A stretch of DNA of 64,000 bases from Lucifuga dentata (lineage: Eukaryota; Chordata; Actinopteri; Ophidiiformes; Bythitidae): the NCBI GenBank assembly GCA_014773175.1, contig VXCM01000989.1, forward strand, positions 225,682 through 289,681, written 5' to 3'. The position numbers and the translations under genes are program-made. Position 1 is the stretch's first letter. Every line of letters begins with the position of its first letter. Under the pieces are notes generated by a model. The model saw nothing but the letters and a program-made list of their open reading frames with translations, searched no databases and was not told the DNA's origin. Positions 1-8,830 of the stretch are shown piece by piece.

Positions 1-2
1 TC

Positions 3-88
3 TGTCACAAGGAAAACCACCAATCTGACAAGATTGGAGTGCCTGGATGTCATAAGAAGTGGACTGAACAGAACACCAACTGGTCGAG
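3..88 (+). CDS. slc17a9: slc17a9 coding exon 1 (partial, no ATG in window)
   Basis: The frame that joins in phase to the next exon is open from position 3 and ends ...NTNWS plus two bases before GTAACG at 89. Joined to exon 2 it gives NWSRPVARIWT, which resembles the WSRP junction just before the first membrane segment of rodent VNUT as I remember it. The segment is hydrophilic, as expected for the cytosolic N-terminus. No in-frame ATG is visible, so the start lies further left. Phase 2 at its 3' end. Confidence 0.65.
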
Positions 89-3000
89 GTAACGTTTACA
101 TTTGTAACCCCGATGGAGAACTGAATGGTTTTCGTGTTAACATCAGCTGCTCGACTGTTTTCCCCGTGATTCTTTAACCTAAAACAATGGTAATACTTTT
201 TATAAAACTTCTTAATAAATCCTAACTTGATCAAATCAGGCTGCGAAATCTGTCGCTGACAGATTCTCATTTGTAATGAGGGAATTAACTTCATAGCTGC
301 TGTGGTTTCGTGACAGGAAAAAGTAGTAGAAGCGAAACGGCGTCTAATGGGAAGGTTATAGTGACACATCAAGCTGTAGAAAATGATTTCATTAATTTTG
401 TAGACATTGCTAACATTCCTTTCCTGGAGGTTTAACATAAACCTCACATGTTATTTCATGTCATTTCATATCATGTAGCCTTTAACTGCAACCCAAACTT
501 TAAGACAGGAGCTATTTTAGATCAAGCTGAGGACACCAAGTTTGTCCCTGGCTAGACAAACTGTCCAAAATGACCAAAATTTGTCCCAAAATATGGCCTG
601 TGGGAGAACACACAAGGCAGAGCTATCTATATGAGCTCCTTCTCCATCTTTTTTATTCTGTTTGGGTGAGACCAAAGATGATCCTCCTGCCTCCACTGGA
701 CAATAAAATTCTATTCTATTCTATTCTATTCTATTCTATTCTATTCTCATACAGGCCTGTAGCGAGGATATGGACAGTGGTCCTCCTGCTGGGGACGTGT
801 CTCCTTTACTGTGCCCGGGTTGCGATGCCCATCTGTGCCGTCAGCATGGCGGAGCAGTTCAAGTGGAGCAAGAGGGAGTCTGGCATGGTGCTGGGCAGCT
901 TCTTCTGGGGTTACTGCTTCACCCAAGTCTTCGGAGGATATGTTAGTGACCGGTGAGTAGCTGTCTGACCCAGAAGTCTGTTTTGTCTACACAGAAAGAT
1001 GTGAATCATTGGTCATCAGTGGTGATTGTAACACTGAGTAAACTCCATGTTCAGTTCTGATACTCTGCTTTGTGTTGAGGCTCACAGGAGGTTTGTTCCA
1101 GCTTTCTGCACGTCAGTGCCATTTGCATGACAACATTGCTGCATTGACACCTCAGGCCTATCTTGTTTGCTCAGTCTAATGTGGAAAAATAAAGTGACAT
1201 AATTGTTTTATTCACCCCTAAATTAGTATTCTAAAATTAGAAATTTGCAGTCTGATGCCTTATTGCCAGCAAATATAGGGCAGTTATTTAACTCAAAAAT
1301 CCGTAATGTCTGATGTTTCTGCTGTCACTTTTATATCAGGTGCTAGACCTTTTTAGAATGGTCAAGATTTAACTTGGGAAGAACATTATTTCTCTGAGTG
1401 AATTTTACCATTGTTAAGAAGCTACGCAGGAGTTCAAAGTTCTGCCACTCCAGCTTAAGGAGTTCTTTTAAAAATCATAAGTTTGAGCTAATGCGGGATG
1501 GATGTGTTCCGTGTCTCCAGGGTGGGAGGTGAGAAAGTTCTCCTGCTCTCTGCGGCAGCCTGGGGGGCAATGACAGCCTTCACCCCGATCCTGGCCCACT
1601 TCTGCTCCCAGCCAATCCTCTCCATGACACTGTCCCGCTTCCTCATGGGCTTGCTGCAAGGTGAGGATGTGCAGGTTTGAAAACGTGTGTGGCATCAGTC
1701 ACACAAATCTGTTGTTGCAGTGCTCTTGTGGGTTCCTTTTTACTGGTTCCCAGACAAACTGCCACATTTCATTACAAAATCCTGCTTCTCACTTGTGACA
1801 CATTAAATAGTGTTGCCACTCAGTAATCATAGATTTACAGTATTTATTCCCTCTGTAGTACCTGGAAACCTTACCTCTCAACGAGCTGAAACTCCTTCTT
1901 TCACAGTTTATTCACAGTCTCCTCCTTTCTGCCCATTTGTCATCCACTTCCTGCCTGTGTCCTGCTATCATTGTATTATGTGCAAACAAACACAGTATCA
2001 GCTAGTAAATGTGTTGTGTTTGTTTTCTTTATTACTTTGTAAAGGCCTTTCTTATGCGCCCAGTTTGCTAACAGCCCTTTGGAATGCACTTTGATTTCAA
2101 GACTATTAACTAGTCACACATTGTAATTTTTTTATATTTATTGTTTGTTCATACTTAAACATGCCAGATTCTTGCTTGCAGCTACTTATGCTGAAGCACA
2201 GTTTATTTGCTTTGTCATTGGTCATTAAGCTTTATAAGAGAAGTTATTAATCTTCATTTGTTGGGCTTGGGGGTGTCTTGAAAGTCTAATGGAAAGGAAG
2301 ATTGTGTTACAAAACAAGCGATATCTGCGTTATTGGCATTGCTCAGCAAATCTCTCAGTTATTTCTGTTAACTAATGTTTTCTGTATTGATTTTAGGAGT
2401 TCACTACCCATCTTTGGCAAGTCTGTGCTCTCAAAAGGTGGTGGAAAATGAGCGCGGCTTCCTCATGAGCACTGTGGGTAGTGGCTCCTACTTGGGGTGA
2501 GTTGAGTTTTATAAAATAAACTGTCTAGTCAGCTACTTTCCTGTAAGACTCCTGAGGGAGCCGTCTTTCTCTTAGAACCTTCTGTAGTAAAGCAGAAAGA
2601 AGAAGTATTCTTTTGATTGCTGTGTCCATTCTGAACCCATAGACACTATGGTACCTTTTTCTTTTGTTTTTTAATAAAATACTGTTTGATTATTTATATC
2701 CTGATGTATGGGCATTTTTATTTTTAATTGTTTTGTTCTGAATGTGTAATGTTCAGAATATGTATTTCTAATTATCTCACTTTTTTTTTATAAGGAAAAG
2801 CAAATTTTTTATTCAACTCTACTTCAGATACTGATTCTGTACTGTGTTCAGTTTTATTCTGCAGAGTATTTTGTTTTGCCACATGAATCATTGGTTTATT
2901 CTTATGCACATACAGTGCCTCCAGAAAGTTTTCAGACCCCTTCACTTTTTGGACATTTTATTATGTTGTAGATTTAAGTTTAAATGGATAAAATTGCCAT

Positions 3001-6000
3001 TTCTGCCCGTCAACAATCTGCACTCAGTAACAATCCTTACGTAAAATTCATATTCAATGTCAGTTATTCTGAAAAACGAATGAAAAGTCAGTTTAGATGT
3101 GTGTGCAGGCAAGTAATAAAGGTGTTTCAGCATCACTTTCCTGATACAAATACGGAAGACTTCAGAAAATTAAAATTTAATACTGACAGTGATCTCAACT
3201 TTTAACTATGATCTTTTCTTCAAAACCATGTTAGAAGTTTTTGCAAATTTATTAAAAATCAAAAACTGAAATCTTTCATTTACGTAAGTATTCAGACCCT
3301 TAATTCAGTACTTTGTACAAGCCCCTTTGGCAGCAATTACAGCTGCGAGTCTTCTTGGGTACGTCTCTACAAGCTTTGTACACCTGGATTTGGGCAGTTT
3401 ATCCCATTCTTCCTGTAGATCCTCTCAAGCTCCGTCAGACTGGATGGGAAGCATCTGTGAACTGCCATCTTCAGGTCTGTCCACAGATGTTCTATGGGGT
3501 TTAAGTCTGGGCTTTGGCTGATTTTTAATAAATTTGCAAAAATTTCAAACAACACGTTTTCACTTTGTCATTATAGGTTATTGAGTGCAGGTTAATGGGA
3601 AAAAAAGGCAATTTAAAAGGCAGTATGGCAATTTTAAAATTAGCTCTAGTCTGCAACACAATAAAATGTGCAAAACAGTGAAGGGGTCTGAAAACTTTCT
3701 GGAGCAATGTATGTTACGTTGTAAAATGTTTGGGAATGGTAGCAGGTTTCAAACCTGTTTTGAATTTTCTTGGTTACACTTTTGTTTACATATGCTGAAT
3801 TCTTTTGCAGGATGAAAGCTTTGCTCAACTCTTGCCTATTGGCTATTATGTTTTCATAAGAACCACCTTGCAATAAAGGTGTGTGTGACTTGTTGTCTCT
3901 TGTTATCACCTGTTTTTACCCACAGCACGTTGGTGATCGGAGGAGCTGGCTCCCTCATGTTGGACCTGTATGGTTGGGAGAGTGTGTTCTATGTGTCTGG
4001 TCTTCTTTCAGTCCTGTGGGCGTACTGCATGTGGAAGTATCTGCTCAAAGGAGAAGGCAAGCGAGGCTCTGACTGTGCCCACACTAGCTGACTAGCTTAT
4101 TGCACGGCCATATACTTTAGCTGCTCATTTATGTAATTTGAGTCATGTGTCCGTCTGTGTTTGCAGGTCCTATCATCACTCTGGAGTCTCTGGGAAGCAG
4201 TGGGCCCCAGTCCAAACTGTCCAAACGACACTGGTCACGGCTCTTCAAACAGCCTGCTGTCTGGTGAGATGACATTAAAGAAAGTGTGTGTGTGTGCATG
4301 TGTGTGTGCATGTTGAGGTTAATCTTTATTATAATGATGTTATACTGCCTGAGTCTGACAAACTCTTTTCCTGTGGCTGTGTTATAGAAATATGAGAATT
4401 CTAAAATTCTGTCATACCTGTTTGCAAACCTGTAAATTTGCGATACCTGAATTTGAAATTTTGAAAATTCTAAATTTTTAAAAACCAAAACTAATTTGAT
4501 TTGATAAATTTAATTTAAGAATTTACACCAAAGTCTAGAATAGTAGGCCCCATCTCTGGTTGCATGAGCTAGCTGTTAGTGTCTCAGATCGTTTTTCCAT
4601 GTCCTTCTAGTCTGTCCCTTTTGCCTATATTCACACTTTGTAATGCAACTGATATCCCTCATTTTCAGACAGTGAACATCTGTTTTTGATATCTCACTTT
4701 CAGAGTGACAGATTTAATGATGGTTTTGTGGTTGTGGACTTCTAAAACTTTCACATAACCCCTAATCTTTTGCATATTTTTTGGAAAGCTACCACACTGG
4801 CACATTAGCACACATGACTTTTGCTTCTGTCAAATCAAAAAATGGGACACTAACTTTGAGGTATCACCCTGTAAATATTTTTACATTGAACTTCTTTTTT
4901 CTGTTTCTCTTTCTCCAATACCTGACCAGTGCTGTGATTATAACACACCTCTGCACGGTGAGCACCTTCTTCACTCTTTTATCGTGGCTGCCAACTTTCT
5001 TTAAAGACACATTCCCTGATGCCAAGGTAACCGCATCCTCACCCTTTCCTGTGTCATACCATCTTTACATCCAAGAAGAAAACACATATAGACTCAGAAT
5101 CAGAGGAAACAGAGTAACAAGCACTGAGTATTTTTAAGTAAGGAAAAGCGGTCTTTTTAATCATAAAAAAAAAAAACACTCCAAGCAGACGTGATGTTTG
5201 TTGATGTTTCTTGATAAGTTTATTCACGCATCAATTAAATGTTTCCCGTCCAGGGTTGGGTGTTTAATGTCATTCCCTGGTTGGTGGCCATTCCCTCATC
5301 ATTGTTGAGTGGCTGTCTGTCTGACCACCTCATCAGTCAAGGTAAGAAGAACACATCTCTACCCCAGATAAAGCCAAAAGTAGCTTTATCATTGCCTGTC
5401 CTAATTTCTGTTTTGGCCCCAACAGGTTTTGACACAGCCTCAGTGAGGAAGTTGATGCAGGTATTGTATTTTTTACCTGTGCAGCTTTTACATTTCCCTT
5501 CCAGTTCATCTGTATAAATGTTATGTGTTCAGTGTCATTATGGATTCTGTTTCCCCCTCACTCCACAACATATGAATGTTCTCTTTCCTGAAGACACTTG
5601 TACATAACAAATTCAGCAAGATTTTGATTTGTATGTTTCTGTGTGCATCCATCCCTCTGTTAGTTTTTCTCCATGGGTGTGTCCAGTGTGTTTACCCTAC
5701 TTCTATGTGGCACCACCACCTTCCCCTGGGCCATAGTATTTGTGTCTGCTACCATGGGCTTCATCACCTTCAGCCACAGGTACTGGCACCTCCGAGGTCC
5801 TCGCTGAGACGTAAAATAGCAATGACTCTTGGAACAGACAGCCGCTCTAGCCCTGAGATCAACAAACAGACAGAGAACAGTACAGGTGTTTCATCATCAT
5901 GGTCAATAATGAATGATTCTGTTAGATTTAAACCTTCACTAATCTCACACATTATGTCTCTGACATTAAAGGACTGTTCTGATGATTTGGCATGTTTGAG

Positions 6001-7893
6001 CCCAATAAGTACAACCGCATACAGGTCACGCCAGCCATTTTCCAAAACAAACTACTGGAGAGGTAAATATTAGCATTGTTTTTCCGACCTTCCAGGCGGT
6101 GGCTGACAGTAACGTATCATGTATGTAGGTAGCATTTATTGGGCTGAAACATACAAAATCACTGTTGTAGTTCTTTAAGTGCTTAAGAAATTGTTTTTGA
6201 CAACACTTCCAAAATTCAGCTTTCTGGTCACAAGCCCAACTGAGCTCATTTAGGACAGTTTTGGCACTATGGGGTCATGTTAGCCCTTCTGCTTCCTTCA
6301 TTTAGTTTAGAAAAGTGACTAATCATAGATCCTTACTATCCTCTACTGTCTTTGAAAAGGTCATGGCTACTTTCATATCATCATGTTTAGTCTAGTCTAG
6401 TCTGCAGTTTTCCACAATTCTGTCCACTGACTGATTCTTACTTTGAGAAATACTGTACTGAAGCTAAATGTGGTGTGGCTTCCAGTTTCTCCTGATGAGT
6501 CAGATTATTATGTTACCAGACATTTTTGGTCAAGGCCTTTGTTGTCATTCCTTGGTCCCATTGGAGTCCCATTGTACTATTTAAAATTGCTGTCTTTTGG
6601 CATTGATGTACTTTTTCTTCAACATTGATTTTTCAGTATCAGTGCCTCCTTTTCATTTGTGATACAAATGATATTTAAATTAATGAATTTTATTCATCTA
6701 TAAGTTTCTATGTGTTACGTATGATACTTGCTTAGCAATAATGTAAACTGACACAAAAAAAAGACACACCAACAATCACTTCCAATAAAAACACTTCATC
6801 ATTATTCTGCTATTGCTGCTACAGATATGTCTAATATTTCTCCACCTAGGCAGGAACAAAAATTAGGTTCTGCTTTTGCAGCTGAACTCAGACACTTTGT
6901 TTTTTTCTCTTCAGTGTTGCATTTAGTCATTTACTAAATGCAAATGCAAAGTCATTTAGTCATTTACCCTTGAGATTTGTCAGTCTGGTTATTGGTTTTT
7001 CTCTTAAATGAAAGACACACTAATATTTTCAGTTTAGTAACTTATCAGATAAAAATGTGAACAACGTACTTTTCTCTGTTGCAGTGGGGTGTCTGTAAAT
7101 GTTCAAGATCTAGCACCTTCCTGTGCTGGAGCTTTATTTGGTAAGTTTTTGTGCTGCCCACTGTTAACCTTTACATTTTGTTTTAGAAGAACATAACTGT
7201 GCTTGTGTTGCTCTTCTTTTAATCTGCATTTCTGTTTCAGGTGTTATGAACACATGTGGTGCTTTCTCAGGTGAGTATTTCTGTAATTTTAGGGAAAAAC
7301 ACTGAGTTTCACCAGCAATTGTTTAGGCTGTTATTGATATCTTATCATGAAGTGATTCACCCACTTCTCTAAAGTGGGACTTTGGGCTTTGTGCTCCTGT
7401 CAGTCATGTCAGCTCCTATTGCTATGCATATTTCATCAAGGGAACATAATGGAGTTTGTGTCAGATGAATAATACAGGGACCAGACATTGACAGGTTGTG
7501 GTCCTGTGGGGGACTCAGAATAGACTGTGACATTATTCTGTAGTTGCACAACTTCCATCTGGGAAAACAGGGCTGAACTAACACAGAAGATTTTTTTGGT
7601 TTATACCATCATTATAGGAATGTACTCTCTGCTGGTACAGTGTCATTGATAGTGAAACTATACATGTGTGTGTGTTTTTTTTTTTTTTTTTTNTTTTTTT
7701 TTTTTTTTTTGCAGGGGTCTTGATGGTGTATTTCTCGGGGTATCTGATCGAGGCCACAGGCTCGTGGGCGTCTGTGTTTGCCCTCATCACAACGGTCAAC
7801 CTGCTGGGCCTCTGCACCTTCCTGGCCTTTGCTGAGGCCCGTCGGGTCGACATCGACTCTACTAAAACCCGCCACCACAATATCCACATCTAA
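3..7893 (+). CDS. slc17a9: Vesicular nucleotide transporter (VNUT), SLC17 family; 13 coding exons, 5' end cut by window edge
   Basis: This gene encodes the multi-pass MFS transporter that loads ATP and other nucleotides into secretory vesicles, driven by membrane potential and dependent on chloride (family knowledge). Coding exons: 3-88, 755-952, 1521-1660, 2397-2496, 3926-4056, 4167-4263, 4930-5026, 5254-5341, 5426-5460, 5664-5779, 7085-7140, 7241-7270, 7715-7893. They sum to 1353 nt, so 450 residues plus TAA with every junction in frame; human is about 436. Family landmarks in order are LLLGTCLLYCAR, SFFWGYC, GGEKVLLLSA, SRFLMGLLQG, LLSWLPTFF, VIPWLVAIP, VRKLMQ, NVQDLAPSCAG and a C-terminal ARRVDIDST. 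The arginine of SRFLMGLLQG matches the residue reported essential for transport in mammalian VNUT (Arg119 by my count). All introns are GT-AG except the fifth, which is GC-AG. The start codon and promoter lie left of the window. Only the first exon is uncertain. Confidence 0.95.
708..747 (+). repeat. (ATTCT)8 pentanucleotide microsatellite at the exon 2 splice acceptor
   Basis: Eight uninterrupted ATTCT units end seven bases before the exon 2 boundary (CATACAG). The repeat itself supplies the pyrimidine-rich tract of this acceptor. Confidence 0.97.
755..952 (+). CDS. slc17a9: slc17a9 coding exon 2
   Basis: The acceptor is CATACAG at 748-754 and the donor GTGAGT starts at 953. The exon encodes the first membrane segment (VVLLLGTCLLYCARVAMPIC), the vesicle-lumen loop and the second segment (SFFWGYCFTQVFGGYVSDR). 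Its polypyrimidine tract is a pentanucleotide repeat. An ATG at 570 opens a longer frame across the intron, but protein similarity begins only after the acceptor. Phase 2 at both ends. Confidence 0.95.
1521..1660 (+). CDS. slc17a9: slc17a9 coding exon 3
   Basis: The acceptor is GTCTCCAG ending at 1520 and the donor GTGAGG starts at 1661. The exon encodes VGGEKVLLLSAAAWGAMTAF and continues to LSRFLMGLLQ, covering membrane segments 3 and 4. It carries the conserved transmembrane arginine associated with transport activity. Confidence 0.95.
2397..2496 (+). CDS. slc17a9: slc17a9 coding exon 4
   Basis: The acceptor TTTTAG ends at 2396 and the donor GTGAGT starts at 2497. It encodes GVHYPSLASLCSQKVVENERG followed by FLMSTVGSGSYLG, matching the fourth-to-fifth membrane segment region (human GVYFPALTSLLSQKV...). 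Confidence 0.95.
2913..3709 (-). mobile_element. Tc1/mariner remnant inside slc17a9 intron 4
   Basis: The ends are inverted copies (CAGTGCCTCCAGAAAG on the left; the right end reads CATTGCTCCAGAAAG when reversed) followed by TTTTCAGACCCCTTCAC on both arms. Both ends are flanked by TA (2911-2912, 3710-3711), the Tc1 target duplication. A minus-strand transposase fragment at about 3367-3555 retains SPDLNPIEHLW, the C-terminal DDE-region motif, but the catalytic core is deleted. About 190 bp near 3030-3215 do not fit the element and may be a later insertion. It is non-autonomous and old. Confidence 0.88.
3367..3555 (-). pseudogene. Tc1 transposase C-terminal fragment
   Basis: A 62-codon open stretch contains SQSPDLNPIEHLWTDLK, typical of the C-terminal third of Tc1-like transposases. 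The DNA-binding domain and the first two catalytic acidic residues are absent, so it cannot encode an active enzyme. Confidence 0.85.
3926..4056 (+). CDS. slc17a9: slc17a9 coding exon 5
   Basis: The acceptor CCCACAG ends at 3925. The exon encodes TLVIGGAGSLMLDLYGWESV then FYVSGLLSVLWAYCMWKYLLKGEG. It ends AAG before GCAAGC at 4057: only the GC donor keeps the frame with the next exon. The intron before it carries a Tc1 remnant. Confidence 0.93.
4167..4263 (+). CDS. slc17a9: slc17a9 coding exon 6
   Basis: The acceptor TTTGCAG ends at 4166 and the donor GTGAGA starts at 4264. It encodes PIITLESLGSSGPQSKLSKR and HWSRLFKQPAV, the central cytosolic loop. The W-x-x-LF-x-x-PAV block matches human PWRRLFRKPAV. 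Confidence 0.93.
4930..5026 (+). CDS. slc17a9: slc17a9 coding exon 7
   Basis: The acceptor GACCAG ends at 4929 and the donor GTAACC starts at 5027. It encodes CAVIITHLCTVSTFFTLLSW then LPTFFKDTFPDAK, the seventh membrane segment and the strongly conserved SLC17 sequence LSWLPTFF. Confidence 0.95.
5254..5341 (+). CDS. slc17a9: slc17a9 coding exon 8
   Basis: The acceptor GTCCAG ends at 5253 and the donor GTAAGA starts at 5342. It encodes GWVFNVIPWLVAIPSSLLSG then CLSDHLISQG, closely matching human GWIFNVVPWLVAIPASLFSG. Confidence 0.96.
5426..5460 (+). CDS. slc17a9: slc17a9 coding exon 9 (35-nt micro-exon)
   Basis: The acceptor CCCCAACAG ends at 5425 and the donor GTATTG starts at 5461. It encodes FDTASVRKLMQ after completing the preceding glycine codon; VRKLMQ is identical to the human segment. 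Confidence 0.94.
5664..5779 (+). CDS. slc17a9: slc17a9 coding exon 10
   Basis: The acceptor CTGTTAG ends at 5663 and the donor GTACTG starts at 5780. It encodes FFSMGVSSVFTLLLCGTTTF then PWAIVFVSATMGFITFSHS. The six residues between the conserved Q and SSVF equal the human spacing, which fixes the start at this TAG rather than a later AG. Confidence 0.92.
5966..6062 (+). mobile_element. Left-end fragment of the TTAA/AGGAC element family (slc17a9 intron 10)
   Basis: TTAA at 5966-5969 is followed by AGGACTGTTCTGATGATTTG and by CATGTTTGAGCCCAATAAGTAC, close to the left end of the copy at 24.68 kb (it also shares CCATTTTCCAAAAC). No right end is seen, so it is a truncated copy. Confidence 0.55.
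7085..7140 (+). CDS. slc17a9: slc17a9 coding exon 11
   Basis: The acceptor TTGCAG ends at 7084 and the donor GTAAGT starts at 7141. It encodes GVSVNVQDLAPSCAGALFG; the NVQDLAPSCAG block is a hallmark of this family. Confidence 0.96.
7241..7270 (+). CDS. slc17a9: slc17a9 coding exon 12 (30-nt micro-exon)
   Basis: The acceptor TTTCAG ends at 7240 and the donor GTGAGT starts at 7271. It encodes VMNTCGAFS, matching human VANTAGALAG. Phase 1 on both sides, so skipping it would not shift the frame. Confidence 0.94.
7715..7893 (+). CDS. slc17a9: slc17a9 terminal coding exon 13
   Basis: The acceptor TTGCAG ends at 7714 behind an unusually long T tract. The exon encodes VLMVYFSGYLIEATGSWASV then membrane segment 12 and a cytosolic tail ending HHNIHI, TAA at 7891-7893. 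YLIEATGSW and the late ARRVD motif match mammalian VNUT; the last residues differ from the mammalian tail. Confidence 0.95.
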
Positions 7894-8830
7894 ATTATCA
7901 GTCATAACAGGGAACAGAATGTTATTCCAATGGAACTTTGGACAATCAGCAACTTGGAGATTACGCAGCAGCCATGGGATGGAAAGTGCTATACTGATAA
8001 AACCCTCATACAGTACAGTGTCTGGGAAACTGAGTAGTAGTTACTGAAAAGCACAGAGCAGAGCCTGCACAATGTTGCTGAAACATTTAGTGGAGCTTGA
8101 GCCCTGGGTCCTAAGAGAACAAAGCTGCGTGAAAGGATGCTTTGTCAGTGAAGGTAGGATGTGGACTGCTAAAGATTACAGGGAAAAAGTCTGCACTACC
8201 TCCAGGTCTCGGATTGCACAGTACATGATTTCTAAACAGTTGCCTGGCCGCTGTTTACTTGTGTCATTTGTTACAGTGACAGAATGAGTTACTTAGGACT
8301 AAATAGTCTGGGATATTGTTACCCGATGCAGTAGCTCGTGGTTTTTGGTGTGTCTTAAAGGAGCTGTGAGAATGATGGATGTCTCAGGAGCTCTCTGACA
8401 GTTGTGACAGACTAAAAAGGTGTGTTCTCACCCTATGGAGGAGCTGGTGTATGCACATGTGGGCGATGCATCGAGACCAGGCTGTCATACTTTTTTTTTT
8501 NTTTTTAGTTTTTTATTAGTACACTGAGAGAACTGCCTGAGTGACACCTCATTACCCTGCCACTAATTACCTGGCAGTGCTCTTATGTTCTGTACAATTT
8601 ACATTCTATAGTTTCCATCTCTATGGTAACCTGCTCTTATCATTACGCTTTTGGGGGAGGGGGTGGGGGTCATAGGAAGCTTTATNATGGTAACCTGCTC
8701 TTATCATTACGCTTTTGGGGGAGGGGGTGGGGGTCATAGGAAGCTTTATCGCTTTCACTCACTCATGAAAGTAAGAAGACCAAAGGTTGTCAATTATTAT
8801 TTTCTTCATTAAATAACTGCATGTACAAAT
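7894..8830 (+). other. slc17a9: Probable 3' UTR of slc17a9
   Basis: No frame of note follows the stop. The first plausible poly(A) signal I see is ATTAAA at 8808-8813. The region contains a T tract with an N at 8503 and an assembly duplication at 8623-8749, so its true length is shorter than it looks. The UTR end is an estimate only. Confidence 0.35.
8623..8749. repeat. Assembly duplication: two identical 63-bp copies around a single N (8686)
   Basis: Copies 8623-8685 and 8687-8749 are identical and separated only by N. This is the signature of two contig ends that overlap but were not merged, not a genuine tandem repeat. Confidence 0.9.

Noticed and set aside
570..956. A 128-codon frame starting with ATG at 570 as the slc17a9 start
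   Set aside because: Protein similarity begins only after the splice acceptor at 754; the upstream part translates the ATTCT repeat and intron, while an in-phase upstream exon at 3-88 fits better.
6246..6275. Sequence shared with 18877-18905 (TCATTTAGGACAGTTTT)
   Set aside because: Only about 17 identical bases plus loose similarity; not enough to define a repeat family.
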